DNA of 64,000 bases from Arachidicoccus soli (GTDB lineage Bacteria; Bacteroidota; Bacteroidia; Chitinophagales; Chitinophagaceae), in NCBI RefSeq assembly GCF_003600625.1, contig NZ_CP032489.1, forward strand, positions 558,001 to 622,000, written 5' to 3'. Of the stretch, positions 44,234 through 53,041 are shown in pieces. The notes beneath the pieces are model-generated. The model made no database searches and was not told the DNA's origin. It saw nothing but the letters and a program-made list of their open reading frames with translations. The translations under genes were made by a program, and so were the position numbers. How positions within the stretch are numbered: the first letter of the stretch is position 1; each line of letters begins with the position of its first letter.

Positions 44234-45169
44234 ATGATAAGCAGAAGAAATATCCGGATAAAAGTAATGCAGCTGTTATATGCAATTGATGCCATAAGCC
44301 CGGAAAAATCGTCGCCTAAAGAAACAGAAGTCGTAACGCTACTTAAAAAGCAAATTGAACAGACACGTACATTACTCCTGTTTATGCTTTCTTATCTTAT
44401 AGAAATTGCACAATACGCTGAGATTTATGCACAACAGCGTGCTTCCAAGAACATTGTAACGCAAGAAGATTTAAATGTAAATATTAAAATTGCCGGTAAT
44501 GAATTTGTTTGGAGTTTATTGGAGAATGAAGCTTTCAATACTGCAGCCGGACAAACGAAAGCTAAACTTTTGGTGGAAAACGACTTCGTAAAAAAGATTT
44601 TTTTACAGCTAACTCAAACACCAGAATATGCTGCATATATAGCTGTTGATAGTAGAGACAAGAAAGCAGATACGGAAATAATTCATTTTATTTTTACCGA
44701 TTTGTTACTAGCAAACGAAAGTTTTATTGCAATAGTAGAAGAGCTATTCCAGAATTGGGATGATGATTGTGAAGTGGTTGAACAAATGGTTATGCAATAT
44801 TTGAACAAACCTAAATCTATTAACTTCAAAGAATCGATATCTGCTGATAAGTGGTTATATGCTAAAGAATTAATTTCAACAGTCTTGGATAAAGACGATG
44901 TATTAATGAATTTGATAAAGCCAAAGTTGAAAAACTGGGATTCTGAAAGAATTGCTGTAATAGATATGTTGTTGTTAAAAATGGGTGTAAGTGAATTACT
45001 TTTCTTCGAAACAATTCCGACTAAAGTTACCATCAACGAATATATAGATATTGCAAAAAATTATAGCACTAAACAAAGTGGCCAATTTGTAAACGGAATT
45101 TTAGATTCTATTCATAAAGACCTAATTTCGCAGAACAAAATTCAAAAAGTCGAATTTAGAAAAAATTAA
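44234..45169 (+). CDS. nusB: Transcription antitermination factor NusB (long Bacteroidota form)
   Basis: A 311-aa NusB: N-terminal ISRRNIRIKVMQLLYAIDA, a long central alpha-helical extension, then the canonical C-terminal helices WDSERIAVIDMLLLKMGVSE, PTKVTINEYIDIAKNYSTKQ and GQFVNGILDSIHKDL. NusB with NusE binds boxA RNA to promote rRNA antitermination. The extra central region (versus about 140 aa in E. coli) is usual in Bacteroidota. The DUF1573 gene starts 5 bp after its stop; yajC and coaE follow. Confidence 0.92.
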   Translation: MISRRNIRIKVMQLLYAIDAISPEKSSPKETEVVTLLKKQIEQTRTLLLFMLSYLIEIAQYAEIYAQQRASKNIVTQEDLNVNIKIAGNEFVWSLLENEAFNTAAGQTKAKLLVENDFVKKIFLQLTQTPEYAAYIAVDSRDKKADTEIIHFIFTDLLLANESFIAIVEELFQNWDDDCEVVEQMVMQYLNKPKSINFKESISADKWLYAKELISTVLDKDDVLMNLIKPKLKNWDSERIAVIDMLLLKMGVSELLFFETIPTKVTINEYIDIAKNYSTKQSGQFVNGILDSIHKDLISQNKIQKVEFRKN

Positions 45170-45174
45170 CTTCA

Positions 45175-45612
45175 ATGAACAAAATTCTTACAAGTATAAT
45201 AAGCCTTATTCTCATTGGAATGCTATCTTGCTCTGGCAATAGTAACTCTACCAACCAAAAACAAGCTGCCAACATATTGAGTGATACTGCCAATTATACA
45301 CAAATACAATGGTTAGACTCTATTCATGATTTTGGTAGGATAAAATATGGCGAGAATGTGGGCATATCCTATACCTTTAAAAATATAGGTAAGAAGCCAC
45401 TTTATATTACCGCTGTACATCCAACCTGTGGTTGCACTATTGCAGACTATACGAAAGATGCAGTATTACCTGGACAAGAAGGCATGGTAAAGGCCACTTT
45501 TGACAGCAAGCATGGCGCCCCAGGAAGCATCCGAAAAAGTATTGTTGTTAGTTCAAATACTACCAATGACGCAAATTTTGTGCTGGCATTTACTGGTACT
45601 GTAACAAAATAA
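45175..45612 (+). CDS. DUF1573 domain lipoprotein
   Basis: A 145-aa lipoprotein with signal and lipobox MLSCSG (Cys19). The DUF1573 core reads HDFGRIKYGENVGISYTFKN, PLYITAVHPTCGCTIADYTK and PGQEGMVKATFDSK...GSIRKSIVVSSN; the CGC motif is characteristic of these Ig-like domains. Function is unknown, but the nusB-DUF1573-yajC-coaE order is common in Bacteroidota. Confidence 0.88.
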   Translation: MNKILTSIISLILIGMLSCSGNSNSTNQKQAANILSDTANYTQIQWLDSIHDFGRIKYGENVGISYTFKNIGKKPLYITAVHPTCGCTIADYTKDAVLPGQEGMVKATFDSKHGAPGSIRKSIVVSSNTTNDANFVLAFTGTVTK

Positions 45613-45650
45613 TTTCAATCAATTTCTTTCATTCAACAAAAACAAAATAG

Positions 45651-45995
45651 ATGAGTACATTAAATTTAGTATTAGCAATGGCTGGCCAAGGAAGCGCTGG
45701 CGGCGGGGGACCACAATTAATTATTATGCTAGGTATTATTGTGGTATTTTATTTCTTTATGATTCGGCCACAAGCTAAAAAAGCTAAAGAACAAAAGGGC
45801 TTTATCGCCAACTTACAAAAAGGAGACAAAATAGTAACGATAGCCGGGATACATGGAACTATCAACAAGATAAATGAAGATGGAACGACTATTATGGTAG
45901 AAACTAATCCGGGAATATATCTTAAAATGGAAAAATCCTCTATTAGCCTAGAATGGACTAAGGCCTTACATAAGGCGAATGGCGAAACAAAATAG
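45651..45995 (+). CDS. yajC: Preprotein translocase subunit YajC
   Basis: A 114-aa protein with one N-terminal transmembrane helix (IIMLGIIVVFYFFMIRPQAKKAKE) and a cytoplasmic SH3-like part with NLQKGDKIVTIAGIHGTINK and the closing LKMEKSSIS. YajC associates with SecDF at the Sec translocon. Here secDF is not adjacent. Lies in the nusB-coaE run; a strong terminator follows. Confidence 0.92.
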   Translation: MSTLNLVLAMAGQGSAGGGGPQLIIMLGIIVVFYFFMIRPQAKKAKEQKGFIANLQKGDKIVTIAGIHGTINKINEDGTTIMVETNPGIYLKMEKSSISLEWTKALHKANGETK

Positions 45996-46020
45996 ATTTT
46001 TTCTTATTTAAATATGTAGC

Positions 46021-46059
46021 AAAGCCAAAATTAAAATCGTTTAATTTTGGCTTTGCTTT
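46021..46059 (+). terminator. Intrinsic terminator after yajC
   Basis: A perfect 15-bp stem (46021-46035 with 46040-46054, core AAGCCAAAATTAAA), 4-nt loop ATCG, followed by GCTTTTTT. coaE starts 25 bp later, so coaE may be expressed by read-through or its own promoter. Confidence 0.85.
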
Positions 46060-46079
46060 TTTATTTCAAAATAATAGTC

Positions 46080-46676
46080 ATGCTAAAAATAGGATTAACA
46101 GGCGGAATAGGAAGTGGAAAAAGTACGGTGGCCAAAATATTTAATACCTTGGGTATACCGACATTCGATGCAGACGCTGCTGCTAAAAATATTATGGAAA
46201 ACGATGCTAAAGTAAAAGCTCAATTAATAAATGCGTTTGGTAAAGAAATTTTTGCACAGAACCTACTCAATAAAAAATATTTAGCAGAAATTGTTTTTAA
46301 AGATGCGGCTAAATTAAAATTACTGAATAACATTACACACCCTGCAACCATTGAAGCGGCCAAGAATTGGATAGATGAACAATCTACACCCTATGTAATT
46401 AAAGAAGCGGCACTTTTATTTGAAGCCAAAAGTGCCGGAGATCTAGATTTCATTATTGGCGTTCAATCCCCAATTCAATTACGTATACAACGAGCCATGC
46501 GACGCAGCAATATTTCAGAGGAAGCAGTAATGCAAAGAATAGAGAAACAAATGGATAATGACGAGAAAATGCAGCTTTGTGATTTTGTAATTTTAAATGA
46601 TGAGCAACAAGCACTCCTACCTCAAGTGCTTACTTTGAATGGGAAGTTTGTTGATAATGCGATAAAAAAAAGTTAA
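46080..46676 (+). CDS. coaE: Dephospho-CoA kinase
   Basis: A 198-aa P-loop kinase for the last step of coenzyme A synthesis. P-loop LTGGIGSGKST (6-16), the DADAAAK substrate block, HPATIEAAKNWID, ALLFEAKSAGD and the lid RAMRRSNISEEAVMQRIEKQ match CoaE. The frame is open 11 codons upstream, inside the terminator; MLKIGLTGGIGSGKSTVAKI is the standard N terminus. Confidence 0.94.
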   Translation: MLKIGLTGGIGSGKSTVAKIFNTLGIPTFDADAAAKNIMENDAKVKAQLINAFGKEIFAQNLLNKKYLAEIVFKDAAKLKLLNNITHPATIEAAKNWIDEQSTPYVIKEAALLFEAKSAGDLDFIIGVQSPIQLRIQRAMRRSNISEEAVMQRIEKQMDNDEKMQLCDFVILNDEQQALLPQVLTLNGKFVDNAIKKS

Positions 46677-46783
46677 ACATTATATTTGATTAATCTATTG
46701 TGAAAGCATATTTGTCAAACGAGCAATAAGTAGTATTTTTATATAAATATCAATTCTAAAACTTCATTTCAAAAGATAAAATC

Positions 46784-47407
46784 ATGAAAAAGATAGCCTT
46801 ATGGTGTTTACCTGCAATACTCTTGTTATTTGCAGGATGTAGCACTTCAAAATTAACCACTAGTTGGGTTTCTCCACAAGCGACAATGCAAGGGCAGCAT
46901 TTCAACAAAGTATTGGTTTTGGGATTGTTGAGTGCTAAGAATCGTGCCGTAAAAGTGAATATGGAAAATGAATTGGCCAAAGGTCTTAATGAAATGGGAG
47001 TGCAGACAATTACTGCAACTGACATATACGGCCCTACAGCATTTCGTGGCATGTCAGAACGACAAGTTATGCGTCTCTTACATAAAGATGGTATTGATGG
47101 TGTTGTGACTATAGCTCTCGTAGATAAAAATGTAAGCAGAAATTATGTTCCTGGATATTGGGGTGGCCCATTCTGGGGTTATTATTCATATTACTCTCCT
47201 TACATGTGGGGAGCGCCCTATAGCGGCTATATGAGTCGCACTACTTCTTATTCTTTTGAAACAAATCTTTACAATCTGCAGCGTAAAAGTAAATTACTTT
47301 ATTCTGCACAATCTGAAACTGTTGATCCAAGTTCTCCAACAAAATTGGCAGTAGATTTCTCGAGAACAATTGTAAAAGACTTAAAGACTAAAAATCTTTT
47401 ACGATAA
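46784..47407 (+). CDS. DUF4136-like lipoprotein
   Basis: A 207-aa lipoprotein: signal with lipobox LFAGCS (Cys19), then STSKLTTSWVSPQ, a soluble alpha/beta domain (FNKVLVLGLLSAKNRAVKVN, GVQTITATDIYGPT, DGIDGVVTIALVDKNVS), a Tyr/Gly/Pro-rich stretch (GYWGGPFWGYYSYYSPYMWG) and a final strand-rich part. The arrangement resembles DUF4136 lipoproteins. No known function. Confidence 0.7.
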   Translation: MKKIALWCLPAILLLFAGCSTSKLTTSWVSPQATMQGQHFNKVLVLGLLSAKNRAVKVNMENELAKGLNEMGVQTITATDIYGPTAFRGMSERQVMRLLHKDGIDGVVTIALVDKNVSRNYVPGYWGGPFWGYYSYYSPYMWGAPYSGYMSRTTSYSFETNLYNLQRKSKLLYSAQSETVDPSSPTKLAVDFSRTIVKDLKTKNLLR

Positions 47408-47859
47408 TTTGAATGAGTAATTATTCTCTAAAATGGATTTTATCATCTAATGATAAGCTCCATTTTCTTTATGGATATTGCTTATTTTATCGGTGTCGTA
47501 AAATAAAAATCGCAAGTAAAACTTAAAATATTAAAAGAATGGTTATCAGAATCTTTTAATATTGACAAAGACGAAACATAAGTTGTCATAGTAAATTTCG
47601 CTGCTTTTTTTAGTAAAGGATCTTTTGCGATAATAATAGAAATTATAAAAGAACAGATAATAAAGATAAAAAGTAAAAGTCCGTTATTTAGTACAAGCCT
47701 TATTACATCAAGATTACAGCTTAAAGAAAAATTACTATGCTTTATCAAAATAAATTTTGCACATAAGGTTTTCAACATTATGTGCAAAATTTATTTTATT
47801 ATGTATATAAATGGTTATATATTTACTACATATTTACTAACCATTAAATTTCATTTCTC
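47408..47859. other. 452-bp AT-rich stretch upstream of the histone-like gene
   Basis: No convincing gene. A 101-codon minus-strand frame (47482-47787) has one hydrophobic stretch but its N-terminal codons lie in a long hairpin and it has no family. The stretch contains the 20-bp hairpin at 47747-47797 and a second weaker inverted repeat (AATGGTTA/TAACCATT) just before the ATG at 47860. Confidence 0.5.
47747..47797. repeat. Perfect 20-bp inverted repeat upstream of the histone-like gene
   Basis: Arms AAAATAAATTTTGCACATAA (47747-47766) and its exact complement (47778-47797), loop of 11 nt. It lies 62 bp upstream of the ATG of the Lys/Ala-repeat gene, and ends with T-rich sequence on the plus strand. 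Confidence 0.8.
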
Positions 47860-48108
47860 ATGGCAACAGCAAAAAAAGCAGCAGCTCCTAAAAAAGCAGC
47901 AGCTAAGAAAGCGGCTCCTAAAAAAGCAGCAGTAAAAAAAGCAGCTCCTAAAAAAGCAGCAGTAAAGAAAGCGGCTCCTAAAAAAGCAGCAGTAAAAAAA
48001 GCAGCTCCTAAAAAAGCAGCAGTAAAGAAAGCAGCTCCTAAAAAAGCAGCAGTAAAAAAAGCGGCTCCTAAAAAAGCAGCAGTAAAAAAAGCAGCTCCTA
48101 AAAAATAG
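47860..48108 (+). CDS. Lys/Ala/Pro-repeat histone H1-like protein
   Basis: An 82-aa protein made only of Met, Ala, Thr, Lys, Pro and Val: a 12-residue lead (MATAKKAAAPKK) followed by seven 10-residue units AA(A/V)KKAAPKK, i.e. 30-bp tandem DNA repeats from 47896 to 48105. It resembles histone H1 C-terminal tails and bacterial relatives such as Hc1/AlgP tails, which bind DNA by charge. The tandem repeats make unit-number changes by slippage easy. A terminator lies 40 bp downstream. Confidence 0.8.
   Translation: MATAKKAAAPKKAAAKKAAPKKAAVKKAAPKKAAVKKAAPKKAAVKKAAPKKAAVKKAAPKKAAVKKAAPKKAAVKKAAPKK
47896..48105 (+). repeat. Seven tandem 30-bp units within the histone-like gene
   Basis: Unit GCAGCAGTAAAAAAAGCAGC... 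repeated every 30 bp with only synonymous AAA/AAG and GCA/GCG differences. Intact codons throughout show the array is coding, not a spacer-containing CRISPR. Confidence 0.9.
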
Positions 48109-48147
48109 CTTAGGTTTTAAAATATTAGCAAAGCTATTTGCAAATTC

Positions 48148-48174
48148 AGTCCCGAAAATTCGGGACTTTTTTTT
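48148..48174 (+). terminator. Intrinsic terminator of the histone-like gene
   Basis: AGTCCCGAA (48148-48156) pairs with TTCGGGACT (48159-48167), followed by eight T. Confidence 0.88.
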
Positions 48175-48225
48175 GTTGCCCACTTCGATTGTATGTAAGT
48201 TGCATTAAATTATAAATTCACAACG

Positions 48226-49902
48226 ATGACTAATATAACAATAGCTTCTAATTTCAAGCTACTCGGGCAAATAATGGAAATTTATGATGATGATAGTTTT
48301 AAAATAAAATCTTATTTAAATGCATCCCGTACCATCGAAAAATTGCCAGTTGAATTAGCATCAATACCGGAAGATAAAATATTTTCAATTGCTGGCATTG
48401 GCAAAGCCATTGGAAGTAAAATTATAGAACAACTTCAAACAGAAACGTTTAAAGTTCTGGAAGACTATATTACCAAAACACCTTCGGGAATTATTGAGAT
48501 GTTGCGCATAAAAGGTCTCGGGCCAAAAAAAATTGCAACGATTTGGAATGATCTAGAAATTGAAACGATAGGTGAATTACTTTATGCTTGTAACGAAAAT
48601 CGTTTAATGCTGTATAAAGGATTCGGAGAGAAGACACAAAATAATATACGCGAAGCAATTGAGTTTTACCTAGCAAGTAAAGGCAGTTTTTTATTCTCAG
48701 AAATTGAAAATGCAGCGACAGCTTTTGATGATTATTTAAAAAAAACCTTTGCGAATTATACATTCTTGCTTTCCGGAGATTTTCGCCAAAATGCTATTAC
48801 TATTGAGAAACTGGTATGGGTTAGCAATGCGCCGGAAAATATTATTCAGGAAATAATCACTGCCAATAATTTTGAATTAATAAGTAAGGAAAATGAAGTT
48901 TTTGTTTTGAAAACGCCCACCAACATTACCATTCATTTTATTCAAAATAAAAAAGAAAATCTCTTCAACAAATCTTTTCAATTAAGTTGTAGTGAAAGTT
49001 TTTACGATGAATTTGCCAAAAAATTCCCAGCGATAAATACTAAGGATTATAATTCAGATTCAGCAATTTTCTCCGAAAATAATATAGCCTACATTCCATA
49101 CTATTTAAGAGAAGATATAAAATGGATTGAAGTTGCGCAGAAAAGCGCTTTACCAAAAGTTATTGAACCAAAAGATATTAAAGGCGTAATACACACGCAC
49201 AGTAAATGGAGCGATGGTGCCAATACTTTATCTGAAATGGCTGAAAGTGCTAAAGCAGAAGGATTTGAATATTTGGTTATTAGCGACCACTCACAGACTG
49301 CTGTTTATGCCAATGGGCTCCAAGATCGAAGAATTGCTGAACAACATAAAGAAATTGAAGAGTTGAATCAATCGCTTGCGCCTTTTAAAATTTTTAAAAG
49401 TATAGAGAGCGATATTCTAAACAATGGTCATTTGGATTATACTGAAAATATTTTAAAGACTTTTGACTTGGTCATTGCATCCGTTCATTCCAATTTAAAA
49501 ATGAATGAAGAAAAAGCAATGGAGCGTTTAATAAAAGCCATCGAGAACCCTTACACCAATATATTGGGTCACATGACTGGAAGACTTTTACTTAGCCGCG
49601 CTGGTTATCCGGTTAATCACAAAAAAATCATTGATACTTGCGCAGCTAATAATGTTGTAATTGAATTAAATGCAAACCCTAGACGTTTAGATATAGACTG
49701 GCATTGGATTGACTATGCTTTAGACAAAAAAGTACTTATTTCCATTGATCCAGATGCACATTCAACCAAGGGAATCAAAGACATTCGTTATGGTGTTTTA
49801 GCCGCCCAAAAAGCCGGTGTTACTGCAAAAGAAAATTTGAGTAGCTTTTCTTTGCAAGAAATGGAATCTTTTATCCAAAAACAAAAAGAAAAACAACCCT
49901 AA
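48226..49902 (+). CDS. PolX-like protein with PHP domain; polymerase site degenerate
   Basis: A 558-aa homologue of bacterial DNA polymerase X. It keeps the N-terminal 8-kDa and helix-hairpin-helix parts (SIAGIGKAIGSKIIEQL, IKGLGPKKIATIWNDL, YKGFGEKTQNNI) and a C-terminal PHP phosphoesterase domain with metal ligands: HTHSKWSDG (His323, His325), ISDHSQ, SIESDIL, ASVHSN, GHMTGR and DPDAHST. The nucleotidyltransferase site, normally GS-RRG...GD-D, reads SGDFRQNAITIEKLVWV (183-199), lacking the catalytic aspartates, so DNA synthesis is unlikely while the 3'-5' exonuclease/phosphatase may remain. Confidence 0.85.
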   Translation: MTNITIASNFKLLGQIMEIYDDDSFKIKSYLNASRTIEKLPVELASIPEDKIFSIAGIGKAIGSKIIEQLQTETFKVLEDYITKTPSGIIEMLRIKGLGPKKIATIWNDLEIETIGELLYACNENRLMLYKGFGEKTQNNIREAIEFYLASKGSFLFSEIENAATAFDDYLKKTFANYTFLLSGDFRQNAITIEKLVWVSNAPENIIQEIITANNFELISKENEVFVLKTPTNITIHFIQNKKENLFNKSFQLSCSESFYDEFAKKFPAINTKDYNSDSAIFSENNIAYIPYYLREDIKWIEVAQKSALPKVIEPKDIKGVIHTHSKWSDGANTLSEMAESAKAEGFEYLVISDHSQTAVYANGLQDRRIAEQHKEIEELNQSLAPFKIFKSIESDILNNGHLDYTENILKTFDLVIASVHSNLKMNEEKAMERLIKAIENPYTNILGHMTGRLLLSRAGYPVNHKKIIDTCAANNVVIELNANPRRLDIDWHWIDYALDKKVLISIDPDAHSTKGIKDIRYGVLAAQKAGVTAKENLSSFSLQEMESFIQKQKEKQP

Positions 49903-49942
49903 TTAATTCTCATTCACATAACATTAAAATAGGCAAATGAAC

Positions 49943-49950
49943 TACCTTTG
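49943..49950 (+). promoter_or_regulatory. Bacteroidota -7 promoter element for gnd-zwf-pgl
   Basis: TACCTTTG, 33 bp before the gnd ATG; the only such element seen before the three pentose phosphate genes. Confidence 0.6.
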
Positions 49951-49983
49951 ATGCGCAGTTTTATCAATTTAAAATAAAAAATA

Positions 49984-51405
49984 ATGGAGAATAAATTTGA
50001 TTTTGGTATGATTGGTCTCGGCGTAATGGGTAGAAACTTATTATATAATATGGCCGACCATGGCTTTAGCGTTATAGGGTTGGATTTAGATAAAGAAAAA
50101 GCCGATGCATTAGAAACCGGTGCAACCAAAGGCACACAAGTTAAAGGAACGACTGATACGCAGGATTTCATTAAGCAATTGGCTACACCAAGAAAAATTA
50201 CATTACTTGTTCCTGCCGGCAAACCGGTGGATGCTGTAGTTAACAGCCTCCTGCCTTACTTAGATAAAGGCGACATTATTATCGATGGCGGCAACTCTCA
50301 TTATACCGATACTTTGCGCCGCGTAAAAGACCTTGAAGAAAAAGGTTTTCATTTTATGGGAATGGGTGTTTCCGGTGGCGAAAAAGGTGCACGCTTTGGC
50401 CCAAGCATTATGCCGGGTGGCGATAAAGAAGCTTATAATCATATAAAACCTTTATTAGAAGCAGTTTCGGCAAAAGTAAATGGAGAACCTTGCACAGCTT
50501 ATATGGGTAAAGATGCTGCAGGGCATTATGTAAAAATGGTACATAACGGCATTGAATATGCTATAATGCAAACGCTAAGCGAGGTATACGATTTATTAAA
50601 AACCGGACAAGATTACTCCAATGAGGATTTGCATAAATTATTTAAAAACTGGAATGAAGGAAGGTTGCAATCTTTTTTGGTAGAAATCACACGAGATATC
50701 TTTGCTACAAAAGATACCGAAAGCAATAACTATCTGGTGGATATGATCTTGGATAAAGCTGGTGCTAAAGGAACGGGAAAATGGACTTCCCAAGACGCAA
50801 TGGATACAGGTGTCTCTATTCCTACAATTGATGTTTCTGTTTCTATGCGAACAATTTCAGCTTATAAAAATGAACGATTAGCTGCTGCAAAAATTTACCA
50901 ACCAGTTGTTGAAAAGATTCTTACAGATAAAGACGAATTTGCAAAACAATTAGAAGATACTTTATTCTTGACAATGATTATTTGTTATGCACAAGGTTTA
51001 GCATTACTGGTAAAAGCATCTGAGGAATTATCAATGGAAATTCCCTTGCACGACGTAGTGAAAATCTGGCGTGGTGGATGTATCATCCGCTCAACTTTGT
51101 TAGAAGACTTTTATAAAGCTTATAACAATAATCCTAAATTAGCCAATATACTTTTGGATGAATCAATTTCCAAGCTTGTAAAACCTTGCATAGCAAGCAT
51201 GCGTGCAGTTGTTTCTCAAGCTACCAAAAGTGGCATTGCAGTTGCTGCAATACAATGCTCTTTGGCATATTTAGAATCCTACACTTCTGCAAAAATGCCA
51301 ACCAATCTTATTCAAGCCCAACGGGACGACTTTGGCTCTCATACTTATCAAAGAATTGATAAAGAGGGTATTTTTCATACAGAATGGGAAACGCACGAAA
51401 ATTAA
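49984..51405 (+). CDS. gnd: 6-phosphogluconate dehydrogenase (decarboxylating)
   Basis: A 473-aa enzyme making ribulose-5-phosphate, CO2 and NADPH in the oxidative pentose phosphate path. Coenzyme motif GLGVMGRN (about 11-18), IIIDGGNSHY, GVSGGEKGARFGPSIMPGG and the catalytic Lys/Asn in YVKMVHNGIEYA are intact; the C-terminal IQAQRDDFGSHTYQR is the usual tail. Full length. First in the gnd-zwf-pgl run, 34 bp before zwf. Confidence 0.96.
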   Translation: MENKFDFGMIGLGVMGRNLLYNMADHGFSVIGLDLDKEKADALETGATKGTQVKGTTDTQDFIKQLATPRKITLLVPAGKPVDAVVNSLLPYLDKGDIIIDGGNSHYTDTLRRVKDLEEKGFHFMGMGVSGGEKGARFGPSIMPGGDKEAYNHIKPLLEAVSAKVNGEPCTAYMGKDAAGHYVKMVHNGIEYAIMQTLSEVYDLLKTGQDYSNEDLHKLFKNWNEGRLQSFLVEITRDIFATKDTESNNYLVDMILDKAGAKGTGKWTSQDAMDTGVSIPTIDVSVSMRTISAYKNERLAAAKIYQPVVEKILTDKDEFAKQLEDTLFLTMIICYAQGLALLVKASEELSMEIPLHDVVKIWRGGCIIRSTLLEDFYKAYNNNPKLANILLDESISKLVKPCIASMRAVVSQATKSGIAVAAIQCSLAYLESYTSAKMPTNLIQAQRDDFGSHTYQRIDKEGIFHTEWETHEN

Positions 51406-51439
51406 GGCTCCTCTATTTAAAATATTTCATTAAACAAAA

Positions 51440-52963
51440 ATGGCAAAAAACAATAACAAAAAACGACCATCCTCAACGGTAATATTCATATTTGGCGGCA
51501 GTGGAGATTTGAATCAACGTAAACTCACCCCTGCCTTATACAACCTTTTTCTTGATGGTTTTATGCCTGACAATTTCGCTATAGTAGGTACAGGTCGAAC
51601 AGAATACTCAGATGATAAGTTTCGTAAACATTTATTAGATGGCATCAACGATTTTTCTCGAAGAAAAGATGATAAATCCGGTAGTTGGGAAAAATTTGCA
51701 CCAAATGTCTCTTATTTAAGAATGGATGCCGACAAAGCAGAAGATTATAAAGGTATTGCAAAAATCATTCAGGACCTGGAGGCAGCTTGGGGAGAGCATC
51801 CCAGCGTTTTATTTTATTTAGCCGTTGCACCACAATTGGTCCCTGACATTGCAACTAACTTACACAAATTAAAACTCTGTAAAGATAAGGCGAGTTCAAG
51901 AATTATTGTAGAAAAGCCATTTGGCCATGACCTTAAAAGCGCACAGGAACTCAACAGTTTACTTACCAGCCTTTTCGAAGAAAATCAAATCTATCGTATA
52001 GATCATTATTTAGGGAAAGAAACGGTACAAAACATTTTAGCATTACGTTTTGCCAATGCGCTGTTTGAACCAATTTGGAATAGGAATTATATTGATCATG
52101 TACAGATCACAGCTGCTGAAACAGTAGGGGTAGAGGATCGTGGAGGCTATTATGAACAAGCAGGGGCGTTGCGCGATATGGTCCAAAACCATATTTTGCA
52201 AGTGTTGTGCATGGTAGCTATGGAGGCTCCAGTATCTTTCGAGGCGAATGAAATACGCAACAAAAAATCAGATGTACTGAATGCCATTCGTAAAATAAAA
52301 AAGACGGAAGTACAAAAATATGCCGTTAGAGGGCAATATGCTGCCGGCTGGATGAAAGGTGCAAAAGTGAAATCATATCGAGAAGAAAAAGGTGTAGCGC
52401 CCGAATCGACCATTGATACCTTTGCTGCTGTAAAATTTTATATCGACAACTGGCGCTGGCAGGATGTACCTTTTTATGTTCGTACCGGAAAATATTTAAT
52501 GGAGAAAACAACATTAATTACTATTCAGTTTAAAGAAGCTCCTAAATATGCATTCCCACCGGAAGCATCTGAAACCTGGCGCGCCAATAGATTGACGATT
52601 AGTATTCAACCTGAAATGGATATTCGTTTACGTTTCCAAGCAAAACGTCCAGGTCAAACAATGTCGCTTAATCCGGTAGATATGGTCTTCAGCTACAATG
52701 ACAATTATGATGAACCACAACCCGAAGCTTACGAAACTTTGTTGCTCGATGCAATGATGGGCAACGCTACTCAGTTTATGCGTGACGATCAAGTTGAAAC
52801 AGCTTGGGAAGTAATAATGCCGATACTTGAAACATGGGAAAGTCGGCCGCCCGTAGATTTTCCCAACTATGCACCTGGCACTTGGGGGCCTGAAGATGCC
52901 GAAGCATTAATTGCAAAAGATGGTAGGACTTGGGTAACCCTACCGCCTAAAAAGAAAGACTAA
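51440..52963 (+). CDS. zwf: Glucose-6-phosphate 1-dehydrogenase
   Basis: A 507-aa enzyme catalysing glucose-6-phosphate to 6-phosphogluconolactone with NADP. Coenzyme site IFGGSGDLNQRKLTPALYNL, catalytic RIDHYLGKETV with the His general base, IVEKPFGHD and structural VPFYVRTGKYL are present. Length is normal. Second gene of the set; hairpin sequences separate it from pgl. Confidence 0.96.
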   Translation: MAKNNNKKRPSSTVIFIFGGSGDLNQRKLTPALYNLFLDGFMPDNFAIVGTGRTEYSDDKFRKHLLDGINDFSRRKDDKSGSWEKFAPNVSYLRMDADKAEDYKGIAKIIQDLEAAWGEHPSVLFYLAVAPQLVPDIATNLHKLKLCKDKASSRIIVEKPFGHDLKSAQELNSLLTSLFEENQIYRIDHYLGKETVQNILALRFANALFEPIWNRNYIDHVQITAAETVGVEDRGGYYEQAGALRDMVQNHILQVLCMVAMEAPVSFEANEIRNKKSDVLNAIRKIKKTEVQKYAVRGQYAAGWMKGAKVKSYREEKGVAPESTIDTFAAVKFYIDNWRWQDVPFYVRTGKYLMEKTTLITIQFKEAPKYAFPPEASETWRANRLTISIQPEMDIRLRFQAKRPGQTMSLNPVDMVFSYNDNYDEPQPEAYETLLLDAMMGNATQFMRDDQVETAWEVIMPILETWESRPPVDFPNYAPGTWGPEDAEALIAKDGRTWVTLPPKKKD

Positions 52964-52980
52964 TCTATCTATAATAGAGA

Positions 52981-53010
52981 GCCTGTAAGTAATCTGATTT
53001 ATTTGCAGGC
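52981..53010 (+). terminator. Hairpin between zwf and pgl
   Basis: GCCTGTAA (52981-52988) pairs with TTGCAGGC (53003-53010, one G-T), followed by TTTTATTTT. It may attenuate transcription into pgl, which starts 31 bp later. Confidence 0.6.
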
Positions 53011-53041
53011 TTTTATTTTAAAAGAAATTCAATCCTAAAAA

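Noticed and set aside
47482-47787. 101-aa minus-strand frame with one hydrophobic stretch
   Set aside because: Its N-terminal codons lie in the 20-bp hairpin, it has no promoter box or homology signature; AT-rich chance frame more likely.
47896-48105. Regular 30-bp direct repeats that could look like a CRISPR array
   Set aside because: The repeats are contiguous with no spacers, keep a single open frame and encode a KA-rich protein; no cas genes are nearby.
47851-48183. Minus-strand Cys/Phe-rich frame opposite the histone-like gene
   Set aside because: It is the antisense reading of the tandem repeats and has no start context or family.
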